Source: JBBCJR01 sp037190805 (GTDB lineage Bacteria > Pseudomonadota > Alphaproteobacteria > Sphingomonadales > Sphingomonadaceae). Taken from it: a DNA stretch of 64,000 nucleotides. The stretch lies in NCBI GenBank assembly GCA_037190805.1, contig JBBCJR010000020.1, positions 20,601-84,600 on the forward strand, written 5' to 3'. Position 1 is the first letter of the stretch, and the number at the start of each line of letters is the position of its first letter. Positions 25,353 to 33,550 of this stretch are shown here, in pieces. The position numbers were made by a program, and so were the translations under genes. The notes below the pieces were generated by a model that saw only the letters and a list, made by a program, of their open reading frames with translations, made no database searches and was not told the origin of the DNA.

Positions 25353-27986
25353 ATGATCGGGGGCCGTTCTGCCTCTTCTCCAATCCTCGATGCGGCGCTG
25401 GGCTATGCAAGCGCGGGGTGGCGGGTATTCCCATGCTCGCCGGTGACAAAGGCGCCGCTGCTGGCGGCGGACAGGGATCCAGCGGGCAAACCGATCCCGA
25501 ACACTGGTGGGTTTCGCAAGGCGACAACCGATCCCCGTCAAATCTTGGCGTGGTGGAAGAAATGGCCGCGGGCGATGATCGGCGCGGTGACGGGGCCAGG
25601 CATGGACGCGTTCGTGGTCGATTTTGACGTCGGCAAGGACGCGGAGACGGGCAAGCTGTTCACCCTTTATAACCGGATCGAAGCGCTGGAAGCGATGTTG
25701 GGCTGTCGGCTGCCGGAAACGGCGATGGCAATCACGCGCAACGGCGGTTGCCACCTTTATTTTGCTTTACCGACGTTGCCCGAGGGTATGCGGCTGGGCA
25801 ACCGAGACAAGGGTCTGCCGTTCAAAATTAACGTTCGGGGCGACAATACAGGTTACGTCATTGTGCCGCCTAGCCGGATGCAGGAGGGCACCAACTATCG
25901 CTGGGTGAGGGGCCGTCGTTATTCCGATGTGGGTGCGCTGTCAGCGCCGCAGGCGCTGATTGATCTGCTGATGGTGCCCATGGATAGGACGAGAGCGGAA
26001 GTGGCCTCGTCATTGGCGCCGATGCGGCGGTCGGCGGATATGATAGAGATTGACGAGACGGTTCGACGGTTCGTGATCGCCGCGATTGACGGCGAATGCC
26101 GGGCGATCTCGACAGCACTCAAGGGGAATCGCAACAACCGGCTCTATGAAGGGGCCATAGCGCTAGGATCGTTGGTTGGTGCAGGCGCAGTATCGCGGAC
26201 AACGGTAGAGGGGGCGCTGCTCGACGTCGGGCTGGGGCTTGAGGGAGCTGACCTCAACAATGTGACCGGCACTGTTAGACGCGGGCTCGACTGGGGCGAG
26301 CAGCATCCGCGCGACCTGTCTGATGTTGGGGGCCGTGCTGGACAACACGCCGAGCATTGTGATCGTAGGCAGCAGTTGCCTTTCTATAAAGGTAGTGGTG
26401 GTCGTATCGACGGCCAGATAGGGCGCTTGGGGGAAGATGCGCTCAACGCCAAGCTGGCGTTCTATCCACTCACCGATCTTGGCAACGCCGAGCGATTTCG
26501 CGAGCGGCATGGCCATGCATTCCGATGGTGCCCGGCGATTGGCTGGCTGGCGTGGGATGGACAGAGATGGAATGCTCAGGCGGCCGGCCAACTAGTGGCG
26601 CGGGCGGTCTATGACACAGTGCGGTCAATACTGGCGGAGGCGGCATTGGTCGCAGTGAGCGGGCGCCAGGACCGTGATGTCGAAGGCGGACTGGATTTCA
26701 GCGTCAAGACGACGGAGAGCGGCAAGGTAACGCTGTTCTCGGACACGATCCGGCAGCATGCGCGGTCATCTGAGTCAGCAAGCCGGATTGCATGCATTGC
26801 CCACCTCGCCAAGGCGTGGCTGACGGTGGAGGCAGAGAATCTAGACATAAATCCTTATAAAATAAACATGTTGAATGGCACTTTGACGCTAATACGCGAA
26901 GTTCGAGGTGGGCGAGCAACGGGGAGGCTGAGCTTTGGGGCGGCTGATCCAAATGATCTGATCACCAAGATGGCGCCGGTGGAGTACGACCCAAAGGCAC
27001 TCTGCCCAGTCTATGACGCTTTCCTGTCGCGCGTGCAGCCGAAAGAGATGATCAGACGATTCCTGCACCAGTGGGGAGGGCTGTCACTGACCGGTAATGT
27101 CACCGAACAGAAGCTGGCTTTTTTCTATGGCGGAGGGTCGAACGGCAAGTCGACGCTGGTCGATGCGTGGGCATGGGTGGCGGGTGAGTATTCGACGACA
27201 GTGCCGATCGAGACCTTTCTGGACCAGGGGCGATCACGCAAGGGCGGGGATGCAACGCCGGACCTAGCCCAATTGGGAGGGGTTAGGCTCCTACGCACAT
27301 CGGAACCTGAGAAGGGGACGAAACTGGCAGAGGCCTTGATCAAGCTCGTCACTGGGTCGGAGCCCATGAAGGTCCGAAATCTCAACCTGCCGTTTTTCGA
27401 GTTGCGGCCCCAGTTCAAACTGACGGTGTCAGGAAATCACAAGCCGGTCATCAAAGGTACCGACGACGGAATCTGGCGCCGCGTGATGCTGGTACCATGG
27501 ATCATTCAGATTCCTGACGAAGAGAAGGACCGCGACCTGTGGTCAAAGCTACGGACGGAAGCGAGCGGGATTCTCAACCGGCTGTTGGCGGGATTGATCG
27601 ATTGGGCTGAAAATCGGCTGATCGAGCCTGATGACGTGACCGAAGCGACGCGAAAGTATCGCGAGGCTTCAGACCAACTGGGCCGGTTCCTTGCTGAATG
27701 CACGCTTCCTAAAGCTGGCGCGAAAGCGAAGTCATCGACGCTATTCCAGTTGTTTCAGGCATGGGCGAAGGCGACTGGTGCAGCCGAGTGGCAGCAGGTC
27801 GGTTTCAGCCGCGCCATGGAGGATCGTGGGTTCGAGAAAAAGCAGTCGAACGGCATGCAGTGGCTGGACCTGGCAATCGTTAAAACGGTCGATGACTTCC
27901 GTGAGGATGTGTTGGGCGGGGGAGGCTGCCGCCCTGCCTGGCCAAGTACCCTATCCGATTATGGCGATGAGAGCGACCTGCCGTGA
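25353..27986 (+). CDS. phage/plasmid primase-polymerase with SF3 helicase (P4-alpha/D5-like)
   Basis: The 877-residue protein has an N-terminal Prim-Pol domain: VVDFDVG gives the catalytic acidic pair, NGGCHLYF the histidine motif, and VRGDNTGYVIVPPS the third motif. A D5-type N-terminal region follows. The SF3 helicase has Walker A GGGSNGKST at 593-601 and a Walker B/C region ending VSGNHKP...GIWRRV. It should prime and unwind at the element's own origin. The ATG at 25353 follows GAGG at 25341; a GTG at 25332 is also in frame. The stop overlaps the next small gene. Confidence 0.9.
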   Translation: MIGGRSASSPILDAALGYASAGWRVFPCSPVTKAPLLAADRDPAGKPIPNTGGFRKATTDPRQILAWWKKWPRAMIGAVTGPGMDAFVVDFDVGKDAETGKLFTLYNRIEALEAMLGCRLPETAMAITRNGGCHLYFALPTLPEGMRLGNRDKGLPFKINVRGDNTGYVIVPPSRMQEGTNYRWVRGRRYSDVGALSAPQALIDLLMVPMDRTRAEVASSLAPMRRSADMIEIDETVRRFVIAAIDGECRAISTALKGNRNNRLYEGAIALGSLVGAGAVSRTTVEGALLDVGLGLEGADLNNVTGTVRRGLDWGEQHPRDLSDVGGRAGQHAEHCDRRQQLPFYKGSGGRIDGQIGRLGEDALNAKLAFYPLTDLGNAERFRERHGHAFRWCPAIGWLAWDGQRWNAQAAGQLVARAVYDTVRSILAEAALVAVSGRQDRDVEGGLDFSVKTTESGKVTLFSDTIRQHARSSESASRIACIAHLAKAWLTVEAENLDINPYKINMLNGTLTLIREVRGGRATGRLSFGAADPNDLITKMAPVEYDPKALCPVYDAFLSRVQPKEMIRRFLHQWGGLSLTGNVTEQKLAFFYGGGSNGKSTLVDAWAWVAGEYSTTVPIETFLDQGRSRKGGDATPDLAQLGGVRLLRTSEPEKGTKLAEALIKLVTGSEPMKVRNLNLPFFELRPQFKLTVSGNHKPVIKGTDDGIWRRVMLVPWIIQIPDEEKDRDLWSKLRTEASGILNRLLAGLIDWAENRLIEPDDVTEATRKYREASDQLGRFLAECTLPKAGAKAKSSTLFQLFQAWAKATGAAEWQQVGFSRAMEDRGFEKKQSNGMQWLDLAIVKTVDDFREDVLGGGGCRPAWPSTLSDYGDESDLP

Positions 27987-28129
27987 CGCGGTTTGGAAAG
28001 GTTTACGGAGGCGAGGTGGAAGGAGTTTTGGAAGGTGAAAACGATGAATTTGAGTGGCATTGGAAGGGATGGAAGCAATTTCGTGACCCTGGCCTCATGC
28101 GCGCGCATTCGCGCGCGCATGCAGTGTGA
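27983..28129 (+). CDS. 48-residue hypothetical protein overlapping the primase stop
   Basis: The GTG at 27983 overlaps the primase TGA (GTGA). The product MTRFGKVYGGEVEGVLEGEN is followed by DEFEWHWKGWKQFRDP and a His/Arg/Ala tail. Much of the DNA consists of TGGAAGG-type repeats, so this may be repeat sequence that happens to be open. Confidence 0.35.
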   Translation: MTRFGKVYGGEVEGVLEGENDEFEWHWKGWKQFRDPGLMRAHSRAHAV

Positions 28130-28252
28130 CCTGATTGATCTTTCCATATCTTCCATCCCTTCCAAAGCTCTCCAACAAATATCCGAATTATTGTGTTTAC
28201 CGGGCTTCGGTCGTGGCGGCGCTGCGTTGCGCGCACCATTTCGGATGGAAGG
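27993..28252. repeat. cluster of TGGAAG repeats in both orientations after the primase (candidate iterons)
   Basis: Direct copies of TGGAAG or TGGAAA occur at 27994, 28018, 28029, 28061, 28070 and 28246. Inverted copies (CTTCCA, TTTCCA, CTTCCAA) fall within 28140-28167. Direct and inverted sets can pair into hairpins. The position just behind a P4-alpha-like primase fits an origin with iterons. Confidence 0.45.
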
Positions 28253-28261
28253 GGGCGCGTG

Positions 28262-28702
28262 ATGATAGTGGATCAGGACGTTTGGACCCATGAAGCAGTT
28301 GAGGAGCGGCTGATCGAGGCGTGGCTGCTGCTGCATCGCATGCCAGATCGCGAGGCAGCATGGATGAGGCAGACCGTCATGAGCTTGTGGCGTCAGGTCA
28401 AGCGCGAATGGGATTCCTATAGTCAGGACAGCGAAGACGTGCGGTTGCTGCTGGGTGCGCGAGCGGTCGAGGTCGACCGTATGAATGAGGCGCTGGACTG
28501 GCTCGGTCATGTGCGGCCGATCGACCGAAAGCTAGTTGGCCTTGTTATCAAGATCAAAGCGCGTGGTTATGGCGAGGTGCCATGGACGCTGATCCGCGCG
28601 CGGTTGGGCTGGGATGTGAGTGCCGATGCATGCCGAAAGCGTTACGGGCGGGCGATCCATGCTATTGCTCTCAAATTAAATCTTGCATTTTCAAGGGCGT
28701 AA
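28262..28702 (+). CDS. DUF6362-like phage protein
   Basis: The 146-residue protein contains WTHEAVEERLIEAWLLLHRMPDRE, EVDRMNEALDWLGHV and a C-terminal helix-turn-helix-like DACRKRYGRAIHAIALKLN. This order resembles DUF6362 proteins, which in alphaproteobacterial prophages sit between the replication genes and the small terminase. GGAAGGGGG lies 6 bases before the ATG at 28262. In an ordinary prophage the packaging and head genes would follow, and here they do not. Confidence 0.6.
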   Translation: MIVDQDVWTHEAVEERLIEAWLLLHRMPDREAAWMRQTVMSLWRQVKREWDSYSQDSEDVRLLLGARAVEVDRMNEALDWLGHVRPIDRKLVGLVIKIKARGYGEVPWTLIRARLGWDVSADACRKRYGRAIHAIALKLNLAFSRA

Positions 28703-29147
28703 TGGAAAATTTCAGCGAGTGCATTTTGTTGTTCCGTTATGTCCGCCAAAAATGCTATTTGAACACCATAATGGCCGAAGCGTATGCTGCTCTGCCTTTT
28801 TCTTTACAATAGATCCAAATAGCTACGACGTCCCCGGCTTTTCGGTCGATGGTCAGTTTGTTCAGTTCAGCGGCGTAAGGCGCAGAACGATGCTGGGGCA
28901 CTTTTGGCGAACGTCCGACCTATTTTTGACAGGAAGTCGAGACGGTCGTGCCGATTTTATCGGTCAATCTCTCATGGCCAATAGTACCAAGCCGTCGTTG
29001 TTAACTGAATCGAACAGTCGAAGCATTCATCCCAAGTCACTGCTTTCAGCGATCTGATCGTCAGCGGCGAGGGATTTGTTTGCTGTCACCTCGAACAAAT
29101 GAACCCGAATAAAGCGCCAACCTTTTTTGGTTGGACAACAGCCTAGG
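28703..29147. other. 445-bp gap where head genes would be expected
   Basis: The stretch is clearly AT-richer than the flanking genes. Short open frames exist (for example 28683-29057) but none has phage-like composition, a ribosome site or recognisable motifs. I see no terminase or portal remnant. It ends in two hairpins just before the tail genes. Confidence 0.5.
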
Positions 29148-29178
29148 CCGTCTCGATCTTCGAGGCGGTCTTTTTTTT
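29117..29178 (+). terminator. hairpin pair with intrinsic terminator directly before the tail operon
   Basis: CCAACC-TTTTTT-GGTTGG (29117-29134) is followed by CCGTCTCGA/TCGAGGCGG (29148-29156 and 29160-29168) and TC plus eight T residues. The T-tract ends 14 bases before the first tail-operon ATG at 29193. Tail transcription must therefore start inside those few bases or read through the terminator. Confidence 0.75.
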
Positions 29179-29192
29179 GAAAGATCACCAGC

Positions 29193-29606
29193 ATGGCCAA
29201 AGATCTGAAACTTTCGACGGCGGCGCGGAATGCTATGCTGAATGCGTTGGCTGATCAGATCAGCGCGGATGCTGTTATCCGCATCTATTCCGGCACGAAG
29301 CCGACGAACGTGGTGGCGGGAATCGGTGGTGCAACGATGCTGGCCGAACTGACCGGCGGCGACCCATTCGCGGGACCGGCGGCTGGCGGTGTACTGACGG
29401 CTAACTCGATCACAGAGGCGAGCGCTGCTGCTGCAACAGGTACGGCCAGTTGGTTTCGCATCTATCAGGCCGACGGCGTCACAGCAGTCGTTGACGGGAC
29501 GGTCGGTGCGAGCAGCGATTTCGACCTGCAGTTGAGCACCATCGAAATTGTCCAGGATGCCACGATGCAGGTGACTGCGCTCACCATCACCCAGCCTGAC
29601 GGCTAA
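29193..29606 (+). CDS. small virion-associated phage protein
   Basis: The 137-residue protein begins MAKDLKLSTAARNAMLNALADQISADAVIRIYSGTKPTN and contains repeated Ala/Gly/Thr-rich beta segments and a SFDLQLSTIEIVQDATMQVTALTITQPDG-type end. I know similar small proteins from siphovirus head-tail or tail regions, but their role is unsettled (decoration, neck or fibre-associated). It is the first gene after the leader terminator. Confidence 0.55.
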   Translation: MAKDLKLSTAARNAMLNALADQISADAVIRIYSGTKPTNVVAGIGGATMLAELTGGDPFAGPAAGGVLTANSITEASAAAATGTASWFRIYQADGVTAVVDGTVGASSDFDLQLSTIEIVQDATMQVTALTITQPDG

Positions 29607-29649
29607 GCGAACTTCATCCCTTCCACAGACATTCCCGCAAGGACGATTT

Positions 29650-32430
29650 ATGGCCTCTGGCGACCTTCTATCGCTGACCGTTCGCGATGCGACGCCGATC
29701 GACCCGGACGGGGGCGGGATCGGCGCGGACGGTTCGGGCTGGACCGCGTCGATCGTCATCGACGGGCTGTCGACGGGCGGGACGGTCGATCCGTCGAAGG
29801 TGGTGCTGACGGTTCAGGACCCCGGCTATGACGCGACCGGCGCCGCCGTGACGCGGACCCGGACCATCCGGGGCACGGTGCCGATCCGCCGGCAATATCC
29901 GAACAACACCCAGCGCATGATCAGCGCTGGCGGCGGTCAGCTGACGCTCATGATCGGGCTCGACGATCTGGTCTATGCCGGATCGACGATCACGGCCGTC
30001 GATATCGCCAGCGGCTTCTATACCGGCGCCGCGGCTGGGGCGCCGGCGAGCGTCACCAACGCGTCGACGCGGGCCTATACCAAGCCGGTGGCGGGGTTCC
30101 TGAACCTGCCCCAGGAGCGCGCGACGGGTAGCGGCTATGATGTCGAGCTGGTCGCCTTTCATCGCGACGCGATGCTGGGCCGGCAGGTGGCTTGCGTCCG
30201 GTTTCAGGGGCGTGACCCGGCGGCGCATGCCACTGCGGTGCAGACGGCGGGCGCGGTGTCGCTGTCGACGATCCTGACCCGGGGGCATCCACCGGAGGTT
30301 TACAAGGCGACGATCCCGCTTGCGGCGCTGGACCAGGCGGTGTCCGGGCAGGCATCGGCTTGCTGTACCGTCAATGCTGAGGTCTATCCCTGGATCGGTG
30401 ACAGCACGGCCGTGCTGGACATGACGGCGGATGGCGCGAGCTGGCCGACGTCGAGCCCGATCACGCCGCTCAAATTCTGCAACGACAAGGGTGGCAGCTA
30501 TGGCGGCGCGCTGGCTTATGTGCGGGCAGGCGCATCGGGCGGCACGGTGTCGCTGGATGCCATGACGGCGCGGGGAGCGCCGTTCCCTTCGCTGAACGCC
30601 GCCTTGGTCGCAATCCGGACGTTCAACAACGCCAGTCGCGGGCACAACGACCACTCGGGTGCGACCATCTATCTGATGGATGATGGCGCCGGCGGGCCAG
30701 TGACGCATGTTCAGGGTGGGAGCGTGACAGGCTTAGCCTATGGCCAGTGCTGGACCGATGTCAGAGTCGACCCCCTAGCGACAGGGACGGTGCGGCTGGC
30801 GACATCGGGCGAGTCAATTCCGCATCTGCTACGTTATTGCTGCCCGATCGTTCACGATAGCGGCAAGAATGGCTTTGCCGTGCCGAATGGTGGGCCAACA
30901 AATCAACAAATGCTGGCATTCGATGGCGCTGAAATAACAGCAGAAGAACCGACGCTAAGCTTTGCGAGAGGCGGTCAAGACCTCACCTATTACCGTAATA
31001 CGACGGTCTCTGGCGTTGTGAATAATTCCAGGGTATTCAACATTCAAGGAACGTCTCGTGTTCAGCAGGTGTTCGTGGCCGGAGTCGAGATTTTATCTTC
31101 TTCGGCAAACCAGACGCTAAACACGGCGCAGTTTGTGGTCGGCAACATGTTCGCGCGTGTGACTCACGATGAACTTAATGCTGCTACCTATCCGAACCAG
31201 GATGCGCCGGAGGCGATGATCATCGCCAACAATCGCTTCCTCGACAAGCAAGCGGCTGGATTGATCGGTTATCAGCGTGAATATCCCAAGGGCATCGCTA
31301 TCGTTCAGAATGTTTATGAGCGGGCGAACGTCACCGTGGGCGGGTTTCCCCTGATGATCGCGGGCGACGGCGCGGACAGGGTGCTGCCGAACCTGATCGA
31401 GCACCACAACCTCACGCTGGGGGAGCGGTCGAACCGCCTCTATGCCGACGTCGCGGGCAACGCGGTGGCACCCAGCGGGCGGATCAAGCGCGGCACGTCG
31501 CGGTTCAACATCTGGTATAATCTCAACGTCAAGCAGGACCCTTATATCGTCAACACGACGGCGACGGGCCGGGTCGGCAACTGGGAATATGCCGGTGGCG
31601 TCGGCAATCTTGGCAATGTCTCGCTGATCGGTGCCTATGGCGCGCCCAACCAGCCTGATCCCAATGGCGTCAGCTGGTTGGGTCTATGGTGGGAGCCGGG
31701 ATCGAACCATAATGTCTCGGCCGGCGGGCCGCCGGTGGCGTTCGTCGATGACAAGTCCGCGGTCGGGGGCACGACCGGCGCGGGCTTTGGCGACTATCAC
31801 CTGACCGGCGACAGCAACGCCGCCTATGCGCGCGTGCCGGCGGGCAGGGCCGTGCTGGCGTTCGATCTGGGCGGCGAGATGCGCCTCAACGACGGCCGAG
31901 GGGCGGCGGGACCCTATGAACGATTTGCCGATCCAGAGGAGGTCACCGGATCGGCGGCGTTAAGCCTCGGCCGGATGCGAATGTCGGGCCATGCGCTTGT
32001 AATTCCGCAAGGCGGCGGCGGATTGACATTGCAGGACGCTCTGGTTGCCCGGCTAATCGCTGCGGCGCCCGTCGCGGCCCTAGCTGGCAATCGCATCTAC
32101 TGGTTGCGCCGCCCCGAAGAAGGGGCGCTCCCGGCGGTGACGTTGCAGTTGATCAGCCGGCCTATACCATCGCTCTACAAGGGCCAGCAACGGCTGCTGC
32201 GGGCGCGGGTTCAGGCTGACTGCTGGGCGGAAACCCCAGCAGAGGCCATGGCCCTGGCCGACGCAATTGAAGCGACGATCGTGCCTGAAACGGTCGTCGG
32301 TAATGTGCGCTTCCAGCGCAGCTTCATCGACAATCGATCGGACGACGACGGCAGCGGGGACCAGTCGATCGAGACCGAGTTCAATCCCCGTTCCCGGCTG
32401 GACCTGCTGGTCTGGCACATCATCACCTGA
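29650..32430 (+). CDS. fusion of a large beta-rich virion protein with a DUF3168 tail terminator/completion domain
   Basis: The 926-residue protein has two parts in one uninterrupted frame. Residues 1-780 are Gly/Thr/Asn-rich and contain many short beta segments suggestive of a right-handed beta-helix; no catalytic motif is recognised. After a GGGG linker, residues about 790-926 (LQDALVARLIAAAPVAALAGNRIYWLRRPEEGALPAVTLQ... to LDLLVWHIIT) match DUF3168, the gpU-like protein that caps the tail. Normally DUF3168 is a separate gene of about 130 residues. The part encoded by 30730-31330 is AT-richer, suggesting a recombined segment. Internal initiation of the DUF3168 part near 31975 is possible. 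Confidence 0.7.
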   Translation: MASGDLLSLTVRDATPIDPDGGGIGADGSGWTASIVIDGLSTGGTVDPSKVVLTVQDPGYDATGAAVTRTRTIRGTVPIRRQYPNNTQRMISAGGGQLTLMIGLDDLVYAGSTITAVDIASGFYTGAAAGAPASVTNASTRAYTKPVAGFLNLPQERATGSGYDVELVAFHRDAMLGRQVACVRFQGRDPAAHATAVQTAGAVSLSTILTRGHPPEVYKATIPLAALDQAVSGQASACCTVNAEVYPWIGDSTAVLDMTADGASWPTSSPITPLKFCNDKGGSYGGALAYVRAGASGGTVSLDAMTARGAPFPSLNAALVAIRTFNNASRGHNDHSGATIYLMDDGAGGPVTHVQGGSVTGLAYGQCWTDVRVDPLATGTVRLATSGESIPHLLRYCCPIVHDSGKNGFAVPNGGPTNQQMLAFDGAEITAEEPTLSFARGGQDLTYYRNTTVSGVVNNSRVFNIQGTSRVQQVFVAGVEILSSSANQTLNTAQFVVGNMFARVTHDELNAATYPNQDAPEAMIIANNRFLDKQAAGLIGYQREYPKGIAIVQNVYERANVTVGGFPLMIAGDGADRVLPNLIEHHNLTLGERSNRLYADVAGNAVAPSGRIKRGTSRFNIWYNLNVKQDPYIVNTTATGRVGNWEYAGGVGNLGNVSLIGAYGAPNQPDPNGVSWLGLWWEPGSNHNVSAGGPPVAFVDDKSAVGGTTGAGFGDYHLTGDSNAAYARVPAGRAVLAFDLGGEMRLNDGRGAAGPYERFADPEEVTGSAALSLGRMRMSGHALVIPQGGGGLTLQDALVARLIAAAPVAALAGNRIYWLRRPEEGALPAVTLQLISRPIPSLYKGQQRLLRARVQADCWAETPAEAMALADAIEATIVPETVVGNVRFQRSFIDNRSDDDGSGDQSIETEFNPRSRLDLLVWHIIT

Positions 32431-32445
32431 AGGAAGGACCACATC

Positions 32446-32880
32446 ATGGCCGAGACTGAAGCCCGCATTGGCTATGGCGCCAGTTTCCATCTGAGTAACG
32501 GCACCACCCTGACCGAGATCGCAGAAGTGTTCTCGGTATCGCCGCCCAACCCGCAGACGGACGATGTCGAAGCGACCCACTATAAATCGCTGAATCGCAC
32601 CCGCGAATATATCGCCGGCCTGATCGACCCCGGCGAGATCACGATCGAGATGAACTATATTGCGGGATCGGCCTCCGACCTGCTGCTGCGCGCTGCTCAG
32701 GCGGCGGGCGCCGTGCGGGAGGCCAAGATCAGCCTGCCGACGGACGACGGCACTTGGGATTTCGAGTTTCCCGCGATCGTCAAGGGTTATGAAGTGACCG
32801 CCCCGGTCGACGATCGCATGACCGCCACGATCACGCTGCGCGTTGCGGGCGCTGTAACCGAATCGGCGTCGGGGGCCTGA
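32446..32880 (+). CDS. major tail tube protein
   Basis: The 144-residue protein (AETEARIGYGASFHLSNGTTLTEIAEVFSVSPPNPQTDDVEATHYKS..., then REYIAGLIDPGEITIEMNYI and TITLRVAGAVTES) matches lambda gpV/GTA-type tail tube proteins. AAGGAAGGA precedes the ATG. Its stop overlaps the next start (TGATG). It polymerises into the non-contractile tail tube. Confidence 0.85.
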   Translation: MAETEARIGYGASFHLSNGTTLTEIAEVFSVSPPNPQTDDVEATHYKSLNRTREYIAGLIDPGEITIEMNYIAGSASDLLLRAAQAAGAVREAKISLPTDDGTWDFEFPAIVKGYEVTAPVDDRMTATITLRVAGAVTESASGA

Positions 32881-33245
32881 TGATGGCAAGCGCCAGAGGT
32901 GTTGTCCGCTTTGATGCGGGCAAGGATAGTTATCGACTTTGTTATGGTATCAATGCCTTATGCGATCTTGAAGATCGGCTGGGCATGGGTGTCGACGAAC
33001 TGGCGGCGTCCATGCAGTCTGGCATGAAACTGTCGATGGCCAGGGCGGTCTTTGCCGCCGGGCTGTCGACGGTTGCCGGCAATTTTCTGTCCGAAAAAGA
33101 GGCAGGCGAGCTGATGGGTGAGATCGGCGCTGCACGAGCGTTCGCACTAATCGGCGAAGCATTTCAGGCTGCCTTTCCAGAGGAGGCCGGCATGTCCACC
33201 GACGACCCTCGACGACGGCGGGGTGGGACTGGTTCGACCTCCTGA
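32880..33245 (+). CDS. tail assembly chaperone, short form (gpG-like)
   Basis: The 121-residue protein (MMASARGVVRFDAGKDSYRLCYGINALCDLEDRLGMGVDELAA...) resembles the GTA/siphovirus tail assembly chaperone. Its last residues, DDPRRRRGGTGSTS, look non-coding, while the -1 frame from that point has good coding character. So a long form made by -1 frameshifting is expected, as for lambda gpG/gpGT. Confidence 0.75.
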   Translation: MMASARGVVRFDAGKDSYRLCYGINALCDLEDRLGMGVDELAASMQSGMKLSMARAVFAAGLSTVAGNFLSEKEAGELMGEIGAARAFALIGEAFQAAFPEEAGMSTDDPRRRRGGTGSTS

Positions 33246-33550
33246 GCAGCTGGTCCAGGGAGGGATTTCCGCCCGACCAGTTCTGGAGCCAGACGCCGCG
33301 TAGCTTCGCGGCGGTGATGGAGGGGCGACGGCGCGCTGCTCAGGTCGATCATGACAATCGCGCTTGGTTGGCATGGCATATCGAAGCTCTGGCGCGGTCA
33401 AAGCGTCTGCCATCACTGTCGAAGCTGTCAGGCAAGTCGAAGAAGAAGCGCCGCAAACGCGGTGAGATCCAGACGTCCCAGCAGATGCTGGGTGTGATGC
33501 GCGCCTGGGTAGGAATCACGGGAGGGGCGGAGACATGGCAACGTCGGTGA
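33224..33550 (+). CDS. downstream (T-like) reading frame of the tail chaperone, reached by -1 frameshift
   Basis: Frame -1 relative to the short form reads WDWFDLLSSWSREGFPPDQFW..., FAAVMEGRRRAAQVDHDNRAWLAWHIEALAR and a basic KKKRRKRGE tail, ending at a TGA that overlaps the tape measure start by 16 bases. This matches the second half of tail chaperones. There is no start codon near its beginning. The likely slip is at GGT (33222-33224) to GGG in the run CGG-GGT-GGG, which is not a canonical heptamer. The exact shift point is inferred. Confidence 0.65.
   Translation, partial: WDWFDLLSSWSREGFPPDQFWSQTPRSFAAVMEGRRRAAQVDHDNRAWLAWHIEALARSKRLPSLSKLSGKSKKKRRKRGEIQTSQQMLGVMRAWVGITGGAETWQRR

Noticed and set aside
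25027..25527. 166-residue minus-strand frame upstream of the primase
   Set aside because: It contains a strong intrinsic terminator, lacks a ribosome site and has non-coding composition.
28683..29057. 124-residue frame in the gap before the tail genes, examined as a terminase remnant
   Set aside because: No ATPase or nuclease motifs and biased residue use; it looks like non-coding sequence.
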